A DNA stretch of 7,649 nt from an uncultured Methylococcaceae bacterium (GCA_903839795.1 CAIMDR010000500.1:1-7649); one strand, 5' to 3'. Shown: positions 1 to 6,730, counted from the stretch's first letter. Made by a program: numbers and translations. The notes: generated by a model from the sequence alone, not told the origin.

Positions 1-34
1 CAAAGAGGGGGACTGAATACTTACAACTACTCAG
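1..34. repeat. Right end of a palindromic dispersed repeat, truncated by the window start (copy 1)
   Basis: Positions 1-34 match positions 4754-4787 with only two mismatches (25 and 30), and the match stops abruptly at 35. The shared part begins with caaagaggggg and continues into an imperfect hairpin (CTGAATA at 12-18 against TACTCAG at 28-34, one mismatch). In the second copy this segment is the right end of a larger G/C-rich palindrome, so the rest of copy 1 probably lies just left of the window. Both copies have the same orientation. It has no coding content. Confidence 0.8.
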
Positions 35-51
35 TTGTCAGCCGTTAAAAA

Positions 52-203
52 ATAGAACACGGATGACACGGATTTGACTGATAAACACGGATAATAAAAG
101 TTTTTTATTATCATAAAAATAGTACCGATGAATACTGAAGGTATTTTTCAACTTAAAATAAAATCTGTTGAAATCCGTTTAATCAGTGTCATCCGTGTTC
201 TAT
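52..203. repeat. MITE-like element of about 150 bp with 23-bp inverted ends
   Basis: Positions 52-74 are the reverse complement of 181-203 at 22 of 23 positions. Within the left arm the octamer ACACGGAT occurs three times (57-64, 66-73, 85-92), and related ATCCGT words recur on the right (173-178, 191-196). The AT-rich centre contains a second imperfect inverted repeat (aaaaatagtacc near 115-126 against ggtattttt near 140-148). There is no ORF inside, so it would be non-autonomous if mobile. No convincing target-site duplication was found, so mobility is inference. Repeats built of CACGGAT words are familiar from several bacterial genomes, but this was not checked by search. Confidence 0.7.
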
Positions 204-231
204 GATAGAAGCCGACATTACTGAGATACTT

Positions 232-268
232 CGATTTGTCGGGTTACGCTTTCGCTAACCCGATCTAC
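232..268. repeat. Short hairpin repeat (REP-like)
   Basis: CGGGTTA at 240-246 pairs with TAACCCG at 256-262 around a 9-nt loop. The whole string resembles a short palindromic repeat found between genes in many gammaproteobacteria; that recollection could not be checked. It sits between the 52-203 element and the upstream ORF of the ATPase gene. It lacks a T-tract, so it is not an obvious intrinsic terminator. Confidence 0.5.
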
Positions 269-308
269 GCGACGGTAATTGCAAAAAGTGTAAACCGAGG
301 AATGAAGG

Positions 309-368
309 ATGCCAAAAATTGATTTAAACACCCTGCCAACAACGCAAATCTTTTTTTACAGACGCTAA
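309..368 (+). CDS. 19-codon upstream ORF, possible leader peptide or 5' remnant of a cupin-like gene
   Basis: An ATG at 309 is preceded by GAGG at 297-300 with 8 nt spacing, a much better ribosome binding site than that of the ATPase gene downstream. It encodes a 19-residue peptide starting MPKIDLNTLP and stops with TAA at 366-368, 6 nt before the ATPase start and in the same frame. The first residues resemble the start of small cupin-domain proteins (MPKIDL-type starts), which suggests a truncated gene head left at a junction. That is a weak, memory-based resemblance. Alternatively it is a leader whose translation is coupled to the ATPase gene. It may also be fortuitous. Confidence 0.35.
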   Translation: MPKIDLNTLPTTQIFFYRR

Positions 369-374
369 AATATT

Positions 375-1469
375 ATGACTGACAAAAAATCAAGTATTCG
401 CCTTAGTCGATTAACGATTAAGAATTACAAAAAGCTCAGTTCATTAGAGATTGATTTTCCGCGCCCTGTGATGAAAGGGGACGCTGATATTTTGCTTTTT
501 GGTAGCAAAAATGGCGGGGGAAAAACATCTGTTCTTGAATGTTGTTCTTTATTGATGTTGGCAGGAATAGTTGGCGATCGGTTTCGAAATGATGAATCGT
601 TACTGGAAGTTGCAAATCTATTGGTGAAGGCAGGCCAGGAAAAGGCGTGTATTGAAGGTAAATTTGAGGGGGACAATACAGAATGCACAGTTTCTTTAAC
701 AATCAATCGGATTGGATTTTCAAAACCTGATTTTAAAGGCGATCAATCATTATTTAAGACTTTTGATAACAAAAAACAGTACGTTGATGAACTTGAATAT
801 CCTTTGAATAGTATCTTGGCTTTTTCCGGTGAGCCATTGATTATGCCACCATTATTACATTTTAATAGTTATCGGAAGGTTCAAGAATCAAATCCAGAAC
901 TTGGCATGATGGCAGATGACTATCCCGGGCATCGTGTTATGCGAGTTTCTGCACGCTCAGGAATGAGAAATATCAGTAACCCTGTCAGCTCTTTTAAATT
1001 AGAAATTTTACGTTCTTTAATGGGCAAAGCTGCTTTATTTGAAGGTATCAATAAAGATGAATCGCAATCGGTATTATCTCGGCTAAACAATCTTATTCAG
1101 CGGTATTGTGGCGGTCAAATCGAACACTTACGCCCTTTGCCCGATAATAAAGTGGATATTCGCATAAAACCCGGCACAGGCGGCGAATCGTTCTCTTTTG
1201 ATGGTTTAAGTTCAGGGCAAAAAGAAATGATTGCTACGCTTTTTCTGATCTGGAAAAATACCCAAGAACAGCCCTGTATTGTTTTAATTGACGAGCCTGA
1301 GTTACACTTGAATGCCGAATGGCATGGCGATTTTGTTAGACAACTTCATAAACTGTCACCTCATAACCAATATATTTTAGCGACACATTCGGAGGAAATG
1401 TTTCGCTCAGTCGATGAAGAATATCGTGCTGTTTTAGTGCCTGATGACAATAGCGAAATGTCGTTATGA
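375..1469 (+). CDS. ABC/AAA-type ATPase (OLD/AAA15-AAA21 family), AriA-like subunit of a PARIS-like defence pair
   Basis: A soluble ATPase of 364 residues with the SMC/OLD-type ABC fold. The N-terminus (IRLSRLTIKNYKKLSSLEIDF) has the typical first strands of this family. The Walker A motif is GSKNGGGKT at 43-51. An ABC signature LSSGQ lies at 278-282, Walker B with the catalytic pair is CIVLIDEPE at 301-309 (D306, E307), and the switch histidine is in ATHSEE (H338). The region between is variable, with a LHFNSYRK segment near 161-168. There are no membrane segments. The stop overlaps the start of the DUF4435 gene by 4 bp (ATGA), so the two are translationally coupled. In PARIS, the ATPase AriA holds the AriB effector and senses phage anti-restriction proteins; that role is inferred here from partner and family. 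The protein is shorter than AriA as I recall it (about 50-55 kDa), so it may be a different AAA-TOPRIM subfamily. The start at 375 has no clear Shine-Dalgarno; coupling to the short ORF at 309-368 is one explanation. Confidence 0.85.
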   Translation: MTDKKSSIRLSRLTIKNYKKLSSLEIDFPRPVMKGDADILLFGSKNGGGKTSVLECCSLLMLAGIVGDRFRNDESLLEVANLLVKAGQEKACIEGKFEGDNTECTVSLTINRIGFSKPDFKGDQSLFKTFDNKKQYVDELEYPLNSILAFSGEPLIMPPLLHFNSYRKVQESNPELGMMADDYPGHRVMRVSARSGMRNISNPVSSFKLEILRSLMGKAALFEGINKDESQSVLSRLNNLIQRYCGGQIEHLRPLPDNKVDIRIKPGTGGESFSFDGLSSGQKEMIATLFLIWKNTQEQPCIVLIDEPELHLNAEWHGDFVRQLHKLSPHNQYILATHSEEMFRSVDEEYRAVLVPDDNSEMSL

Positions 1470-2362
1470 AATTGCAACGTGGCGTTAATGCTACAGAGGT
1501 TCTTCAAAAGGCAAAGCACAAGTTATTTGTGGAAGGTAAAGATAATCAAGAAATAGATCTTGTTGTTGTTCAAGAGCTTTTGAATAACAATGAGTTGACG
1601 GCCATCGAAGTACAAGCCATGGGTGGTTGTGATAATGTTCGCAGTGCCGCTCAGGCCTTAATACATCAGCATTCGTCTTATTATTTCCTAATTGATCGTG
1701 ACGATCAAAATCAAACAACGGTTAATGAATCATGGCTCAAGTTTCCTGACCCGAATAGCTACAATATGCTTATTTGGCGTAAAAGAGAATTGGAAAACTA
1801 CTTTATTGCCCCAGAGTACATTGGGAAATCCTCATTTCTAAAGCCTAATGCAAATGTTGATCAACGCATTCTTAAGGAGTGCAATCGGCGACTATTTCTT
1901 GATGCCGCCAATCTGACACTGTATGCTCTGAGTCGAGAATTGCGAAAACCGTTAACCATTAAGCATTTTGCCGAGCCTGCTCAATTTAAAAACGTAAATG
2001 ACGGCCTAGTGCAATTAGAACAACTTTCGGGACTGGTAGATAAGAAAACCGAAGTAGAAAATATTTTAAAAAACGATACCGTTAAAGAAATTTACGAGGG
2101 CTTTGTTAAAGAATTAAGCGGAGATGTTTTACCGCTACAATACGATTCTGGAACTTGGCTGGAACGTATGTCGGGCAAAGAAGTTTTTCGAGTTATTGCT
2201 AATGAGTGTTTCCAAGTTAGAGACGCAGCTAATAATTTACTTACCGGAAAAGAACAAAATAAACAAATTGTAAGGCAGTTGGCAAAACTTCCACTCGCAC
2301 AACAGCCAACCGACTTTCAAGAACTCGTTGCTTTGCTGAAAAAAAGAGTCAACGGTTTTTAA
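1466..2362 (+). CDS. DUF4435 TOPRIM-like protein, AriB-like effector of a PARIS-like defence pair
   Basis: A 298-residue soluble protein with the hallmarks of DUF4435. An early FVEGKDNQEID motif carries the TOPRIM-type glutamate (E23). GG at 53-54 lies in a conserved turn (AMGGCDNVRS). An acidic motif FLIDRDD at 74-80 (D77, D79, D80) would complete metal binding, followed by IWRKRELENYFI at 103-114, which is typical of the family. The C-terminal half is helical with no recognised domain. Its ATG overlaps the ATPase stop (ATGA at 1466-1469), indicating one operon and probably a complex. In PARIS the DUF4435 protein AriB is the toxic TOPRIM effector, reported to cleave host tRNA after release from AriA. 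All acidic residues expected for activity appear intact, so the gene looks functional. The family call is firm; the exact target and the PARIS assignment are inference. Confidence 0.8.
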   Translation: MKLQRGVNATEVLQKAKHKLFVEGKDNQEIDLVVVQELLNNNELTAIEVQAMGGCDNVRSAAQALIHQHSSYYFLIDRDDQNQTTVNESWLKFPDPNSYNMLIWRKRELENYFIAPEYIGKSSFLKPNANVDQRILKECNRRLFLDAANLTLYALSRELRKPLTIKHFAEPAQFKNVNDGLVQLEQLSGLVDKKTEVENILKNDTVKEIYEGFVKELSGDVLPLQYDSGTWLERMSGKEVFRVIANECFQVRDAANNLLTGKEQNKQIVRQLAKLPLAQQPTDFQELVALLKKRVNGF

Positions 2363-2368
2363 ATCCGG

Positions 2369-2402
2369 GTTGAAAGTAATGATTTCAACTACGCGTTTTT
2401 TT
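2369..2402 (+). terminator. Possible intrinsic terminator after the ATPase/DUF4435 pair
   Basis: GTTGAAA (2369-2375) and TTTCAAC (2383-2389) form a perfect 7-bp stem with a 7-nt loop, followed six bases later by a run of seven T (2396-2402). The stem is AT-rich and the gap to the T-run is long, so it is weak by intrinsic-terminator standards. It begins 7 nt after the DUF4435 stop and would separate the defence pair from the sterol gene downstream. Confidence 0.45.
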
Positions 2403-2438
2403 AATATTCAATCTAATTTTAGTCAATCATAATCATCA

Positions 2439-4712
2439 ATGCTTAAAGTAAAATCTGGCTGGAAAAACTGGCAACTACTGACTGAAAAGGGTCGGCATAT
2501 TTGGGCATTTAAGCCCGGATCAAAGGCTATTAATGAACATCTACAAAATGTTGATGACATTTCAGAGCAGGAAATAACGCAGTTTGCTGAAGATTTTCAG
2601 TTTGATAAATTCACTAATCCCAATTCCGGTGATAAGGTTTATCGACACGCTGCCATTAACGCGAAGTTTAAGGCATTTGCAGGACACATTCCGCAAGCAG
2701 CCAATCCCGAAGCGCAAAAAGTCACCGATGCGGTCATCAAAGGCATTAACTATTTTTCTGGTTTGCAAAGTGACGAAGGGCATTGGCCGGGTGATTACGG
2801 CGGCCCGTTATTTCTTTTGCCGGGTTTACTGATAGCCTCTTATATTTCTGATACCCCGTTCCCCAAAGCGCACAGGGAAATGATGAAGGTTTACTTGTTT
2901 AATCATCAAAATAAAGATGCTGGTTGGGGGATGCATATTGAAGGTGAATCGACCCTCTTTGGCACGGTAATGCAATACGTGTCATTGCGTATTCTGGGAG
3001 TCGATAAAAATCATGAACAGTTAATCACTGCCAGGGCGTGGATCAAAAACAATGGCGGCGCAACAGGTATTCCGTCTTGGGGAAAGTTTTATCTGTCTAT
3101 TTTAAATTGTTATGATTGGCAAGGTTTTAACAGTTTGTTTCCTGAAATGTGGTTGTTTCCCAAATGGTTGCCGATACATCCCTGGCGCTACTGGTGTCAT
3201 AGTCGCATGGTGTACTTGCCCATGGCTTATTGTTATGCCCTGCGCATTAAAGCGCCAGAAAACGAGCTGGTTTTGTCCTTAAGAGAGGAACTTTATAACG
3301 ATGCTTTTACGGCGATTAACTGGCCAAAACAGCGTAATGTAGTTTGCGAAAAAGATTGTTACACCACGCCGTCTCCAGTACTGAAGTGGATGAATTTTTT
3401 CACCAATCACTATGAAAAAATCAAATGGCCCTGGTTAAGAAAAAAAGCCACTGACTATATTTTAAAATACCTCAATGCGGAAGATGAGCAAACCGAATAC
3501 CTTGATATAGGGCCGGTTAATAAAGCTATTAATTCTATTTGTATCTGGCACGTTTACGGCAAAGATTCGGAACAATTTAAAAAACATGTCGCGCGTTGGT
3601 ATGATTATTTGTGGGTTGCTGAAGATGGCATGAAAATGAGTGGCTACAATGGCTCACAACTTTGGGACACTGCTTTTGCAACGCGGGCGATACTGGAAAG
3701 TGACTTGGGCGCTTTATTTTCGGCGACATTGACAAAAAGTTATCAGTTTATCGAGTTGTCGCAAATCAAAGCCGAGCACGCCACACATGCCGAGTTTTTT
3801 CGTCACCCCATGATCGGCAGTTGGCCTTTTTCAACCGCTGAACAAGGCTGGCCTGTGGCCGATTGTACCGCAGAGGGTTTAAGCGCCACTTTGGCGCTGC
3901 ATCATTCAGACCTGGTTAAACCGGTAATTGAAGAGCAACGTATCAAACAAGCGGCCGAAATTATTCTTTCTTATCAAAATACTGATGGGGGCTGGGCAAC
4001 TTATGAATTAACGCGTGCGCCCAAATGGCTGGAAAAACTTAATCCCTCTGAAGTTTTTGCCGATATAATGATAGATTATTCATGGACGGAATGTACCGCC
4101 GCGTGTGTTATAGCTTTACTTGAGCTTCAGGAAGTTTATCCTGACTTTAAAAATAACGAAATACGCAAAGCAATAAGTGCAGGCATTGATTTTATTCTTA
4201 AGCAGCAAAAGACCGATGGTTCGTGGTATGGTGGTTGGGCGGTCTGTTTTACTTATGCTACCTGGTTTGGCGTAGAAGCGCTCAGCAAAGCCAAGGGTAA
4301 CGATTATTATGACGACATGATTTTAGCGGGCAGTATCAATAAAGCCTGTGTCTTTTTAGTGGGTAAGCAAAAATCCGATGGAGGCTGGGGTGAAACTTTC
4401 GAATCTTGTTCTAAACTGGTTTATAGTGAGGCGGTTACCTCTCAAGTGGTTAATACTGCATGGGCCTTGTTGACTTTAATGGCCGCTGATTTTGCTGATA
4501 AAAAAGTGCTTGAAGCAGGCATCAAGGTCTTGTTGAACAGACAAACCGATCTTGGCGATTGGTCACAGGAAAATATTTCAGGGGTTTTTAATTATAACTG
4601 TATGATAACCTACGCTAACTATAGGAATATATTTCCTGTCTGGGCGTTGAGTCGATATTATAGGCAGACTATTCGTAATTATTCACCTCCCCCTTTGAAA
4701 AAGGGGGATTGA
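2439..4712 (+). CDS. osc: Oxidosqualene cyclase, probably lanosterol synthase
   Basis: Cyclises (3S)-2,3-oxidosqualene to a tetracyclic sterol, probably at the cytoplasmic membrane as a monotopic enzyme. The 757-residue length matches eukaryotic cyclases (about 730-760). The catalytic acid motif is DCTAE at 475-479 (D475), not the DXDD of squalene-hopene cyclase, which separates it from hopanoid enzymes. C476 and C552 match the cysteines that activate the acid. H254 (WCHSRMVYLP) and Y522 (ATY) match the product-controlling His232 and Tyr503 of human LSS. QW-type repeats are visible around 98-118, 149-164, 506-519, 582-596, 636-650 and 694-708. The specificity positions read Y403, Q469 and V473; the valine favours lanosterol. 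The start at 2439 fits the conserved N-terminus (WQLLTEKGRHIWAF) but lacks a clear Shine-Dalgarno. The extreme C-terminus (SPPPLKKGD) and stop are encoded by a repeat element, after the conserved core has ended at about residue 740. The next gene supplies the substrate. Confidence 0.95.
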   Translation: MLKVKSGWKNWQLLTEKGRHIWAFKPGSKAINEHLQNVDDISEQEITQFAEDFQFDKFTNPNSGDKVYRHAAINAKFKAFAGHIPQAANPEAQKVTDAVIKGINYFSGLQSDEGHWPGDYGGPLFLLPGLLIASYISDTPFPKAHREMMKVYLFNHQNKDAGWGMHIEGESTLFGTVMQYVSLRILGVDKNHEQLITARAWIKNNGGATGIPSWGKFYLSILNCYDWQGFNSLFPEMWLFPKWLPIHPWRYWCHSRMVYLPMAYCYALRIKAPENELVLSLREELYNDAFTAINWPKQRNVVCEKDCYTTPSPVLKWMNFFTNHYEKIKWPWLRKKATDYILKYLNAEDEQTEYLDIGPVNKAINSICIWHVYGKDSEQFKKHVARWYDYLWVAEDGMKMSGYNGSQLWDTAFATRAILESDLGALFSATLTKSYQFIELSQIKAEHATHAEFFRHPMIGSWPFSTAEQGWPVADCTAEGLSATLALHHSDLVKPVIEEQRIKQAAEIILSYQNTDGGWATYELTRAPKWLEKLNPSEVFADIMIDYSWTECTAACVIALLELQEVYPDFKNNEIRKAISAGIDFILKQQKTDGSWYGGWAVCFTYATWFGVEALSKAKGNDYYDDMILAGSINKACVFLVGKQKSDGGWGETFESCSKLVYSEAVTSQVVNTAWALLTLMAADFADKKVLEAGIKVLLNRQTDLGDWSQENISGVFNYNCMITYANYRNIFPVWALSRYYRQTIRNYSPPPLKKGD

Positions 4713-4787
4713 GGGGGATTTATCTAATTAAATCTCCCCTAACCCCTCTTTTTCAAAGAGGGGGACTGAATACTTACGACTATTCAG
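4686..4787. repeat. Nested palindromic repeat element between the two sterol genes (copy 2)
   Basis: A large imperfect palindrome. The left arm (about 4688-4721) is mirrored, with small indels, by the right arm (about 4731-4765). Each arm is itself a hairpin: CCCCC 4689-4693 with GGGGG 4703-4707, and CCCCTCTT 4743-4750 with AAGAGGGG 4756-4763. A third hairpin follows: CTGAATA 4766-4772 with TATTCAG 4781-4787, a perfect 7-bp stem. The last 34 bp recur at positions 1-34. The left arm overlaps the 3' end of the cyclase gene and supplies its stop codon (4710-4712). Such strong structure between co-directional genes could reduce read-through or stabilise the upstream mRNA. It has no ORF of its own and looks like a MITE or REP-type dispersed element. 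Confidence 0.8.
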
Positions 4788-4839
4788 GGATGATAAGACA
4801 ATCAACGCAGTTTAAAGTATTTGTATTAAGTAGCCCACT

Positions 4840-6186
4840 ATGAAATCAGAATTTGACATTTGCATTATCGGTGCTGGCATGGCCGGCGCCACCATTGCCG
4901 CGTATCTCGCCCCCAAAGGCGTTAAGATTGCGTTAATTGATCATTGCTATAAAGAGAAAAAACGTATTGTCGGCGAGTTGTTACAGCCGGGAGCGGTGTT
5001 GTCGCTTGATCAAATGGGGCTTGGAAATTTGCTGGAGGGTTTTGATGCGCAGCCGGTTGATGGGTATTCATTACTGCAAGGCGATGAAAAAATAACCATA
5101 CCTTATCCGGATCACTACAAAGGTATGGGCTTGCATAATGGCCGATTTTTACAGAAAATCAGAGCCTCTGCCTTGCAGAATGAATCGGTTAAGCAAATCC
5201 ATGGCAAGGCTTTGCAACTACTGGAAAATGAGCGGCATGAAATTATTGGCGTTAGTTACCGAGAGTCTCTTACGTCCGAGATAAAGTCTATTTATGCGCC
5301 TTTAACTATTACCAGCGATGGCTTCTTTTCAAATTTTAGGGATGAACTCAGCAATAATAAAAAAAGTGTGACGTCTTATTTTATAGGCTTGATTTTAAAT
5401 GACTGTGACATGCCTTTTCCAAAACATGGACATGTATTTTTATCAGGACCCACGCCGTTTATTTGTTATCCAATTTCCAAGCACGAAGTCAGGCTTTTAA
5501 TCGATTTTCCGGGTGATCAGTTGCCCAGAAAATTGTTACTACAAGCTCATTTGGATGCCAATGTGACGCCGTATATCCCCGAATCCATGCTTGACAGCTA
5601 CGAGAAAGCCATGCAGGAAGGTGGTTTTAAAGTGATGCCCAATCATTATATGGCGGCAAAACCTATTATCCGCAAAGGCGCAGTGATGCTGGGTGATGCA
5701 CTCAATATGCGGCATCCGTTAACTGGTGGCGGCTTGACAGCGGTATTCTCGGATATACAAATATTAAGTGCGCATTTATTGGCGATGCCTGATTTTTATA
5801 ATACCGATTTAATTCACGATAAAATCGAAGCCTATTACCGTGATAGACAACACGCCAACGCCAATCTCAATGTGCTTGCCAACGCGCTGTATGGTGTGAT
5901 GTCTAACGATTTGCTTAAAACGGCGGTATTTAAATATCTGCAATGTGGCGGTGCTGACGCGCAAGAGTCTATTGCTATTTTGGCCGGATTAAACAGGAAT
6001 CATTATTCTTTGATAAAACAGTTCATTTGTCTGGCGGTGTTTGGTGCCTTTGATTTGGTTCGACAAAGCATAACAAATCTACCCAAGGCAGCACAAATTT
6101 TGTGGGATGCTTTCTTGATCATCAAGCCTCTGGCTAAAAACGAGCTGTCGTTTTCCGCTGTTTTTAGTGGTTATTTTAAAAAATAA
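4840..6186 (+). CDS. sqmo: Squalene monooxygenase (squalene epoxidase), FAD-dependent
   Basis: Converts squalene and O2 to (3S)-2,3-oxidosqualene, the oxygen-requiring first committed step of sterol synthesis and the substrate source for the cyclase just upstream. The 448-residue protein opens with a Rossmann FAD-binding motif (CIIGAGMAGATIAAYLA, GAGMAG at 11-16) and an acidic strand end (ALID, D34). Family-specific motifs follow: GELLQPG at 45-51, the TSDGFFSNFR segment at 158-167, and the second FAD motif GDALNMRHPLTGGG at 285-298, almost diagnostic for squalene epoxidase. It lacks the N-terminal membrane anchor of the animal enzymes. Hydrophobic helices near 390-430 could bind it to the membrane. 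It reads in the same direction as the cyclase, 127 bp downstream, with the palindromic repeat filling most of the gap. No strong Shine-Dalgarno precedes the ATG. A reductase partner is not in the window. Confidence 0.95.
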   Translation: MKSEFDICIIGAGMAGATIAAYLAPKGVKIALIDHCYKEKKRIVGELLQPGAVLSLDQMGLGNLLEGFDAQPVDGYSLLQGDEKITIPYPDHYKGMGLHNGRFLQKIRASALQNESVKQIHGKALQLLENERHEIIGVSYRESLTSEIKSIYAPLTITSDGFFSNFRDELSNNKKSVTSYFIGLILNDCDMPFPKHGHVFLSGPTPFICYPISKHEVRLLIDFPGDQLPRKLLLQAHLDANVTPYIPESMLDSYEKAMQEGGFKVMPNHYMAAKPIIRKGAVMLGDALNMRHPLTGGGLTAVFSDIQILSAHLLAMPDFYNTDLIHDKIEAYYRDRQHANANLNVLANALYGVMSNDLLKTAVFKYLQCGGADAQESIAILAGLNRNHYSLIKQFICLAVFGAFDLVRQSITNLPKAAQILWDAFLIIKPLAKNELSFSAVFSGYFKK

Positions 6187-6700
6187 ACGTTAATCGCTTT
6201 TGTGCGTTCCAACTTTAAATGCACTGTTGTGTCCTTTGATATTGGCAAACAAATCCTTGGGGTCATCGCGATTACTCTAACTAAGACAACTCGCAATAAA
6301 TAAAACTCATCATTTTAGTCTCCATACGCTTAACTTAATGGCAGTGATGTGCCCGACACCTTGTTAATTTGGAATGCAAACTTAGGTTTGTACGCTGTGT
6401 CTGGCGTCAATTATCTTCCCGATGATCTGAGGTGGTGCTGATTCATTTAACGTCCTGAATAAATGTATAACGTTGGCAGCCACATTTTTGCATTATATTT
6501 TCCCGCTTTGGTACATTTAGTTACAATTTTAAAGTTGTATTTTTTTACTAATTTTGTTAAATTATTACCAATTAAAAAAGCATTCAGTTTGTCAGTTAAG
6601 CGATGTCTCTTAAAAATCCAAGTTTGATATTTTTTTGATCACTTTTTTGGTATTAACATCATAACTATTCCCGATTTAAATCCACTGGGTATTGTTTTAT
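6187..6700. other. AT-rich intergenic region, no gene recognised
   Basis: No credible ORF, tRNA or known RNA was found on either strand. Two small inverted repeats are visible: CAAAC 6377-6381 with GTTTG 6386-6390, and TACAA 6522-6526 with TTGTA 6535-6539. The second runs into seven T (6540-6546) and could be a weak terminator. The absence of any strong terminator directly after the squalene monooxygenase stop is notable. The region may be a gene remnant decayed beyond recognition or upstream regulatory DNA of the polysaccharide locus. Confidence 0.5.
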
Positions 6701-6701
6701 C

Positions 6702-6730
6702 TTGACTGCGTTAAATTGAAGATTTCTAAT
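6702..6730 (+). promoter_or_regulatory. Predicted sigma-70 promoter upstream of the mini-ORF and gmd
   Basis: TTGACT (6702-6707) and TCTAAT (6725-6730) each match the -35 and -10 consensus at five of six positions with the ideal 17-bp spacer. Transcription would start near 6737, giving a leader of about 160 nt to the mini-ORF at 6897 and about 366 nt to gmd. It is the best-matched promoter I could see in this intergenic region, but AT-rich DNA yields such matches by chance. Confidence 0.5.

Noticed and set aside
57..92. Three ACACGGAT copies as a possible CRISPR or iteron array
   Set aside because: The units are only 8 bp with unequal short gaps and sit within the arm of an inverted-end element; there is no spacer-repeat structure and no replication gene nearby.
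365..370. TAAAAT as a -10 box giving a leaderless ATPase transcript
   Set aside because: No acceptable -35 lies 16-18 bp upstream, and the A/T-rich context makes the match likely by chance.
425..706. Antisense open frames of 88-93 codons opposite the ATPase gene
   Set aside because: They lie wholly within a gene with strong family motifs, have no ribosome binding site context and show no recognisable protein features.
1491..1718. Antisense open frame of 75 codons opposite the DUF4435 gene
   Set aside because: It is a shadow of the conserved TOPRIM-like coding region on the plus strand.
2562..2832. Overlapping frames on both strands inside the cyclase gene
   Set aside because: The cyclase frame is continuous and conserved here; the alternatives have no supporting motif.
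2439..4712. Squalene-hopene cyclase as the identity of the cyclase
   Set aside because: The catalytic motif is DCTAE, not DXDD, the histidine and tyrosine typical of oxidosqualene cyclases are present, and a squalene monooxygenase is adjacent.
6471..6495. Possible sigma-54 promoter (TTGGCAG ... TTGC)
   Set aside because: The spacing between the GG and GC elements is 13 nt instead of the required 10.
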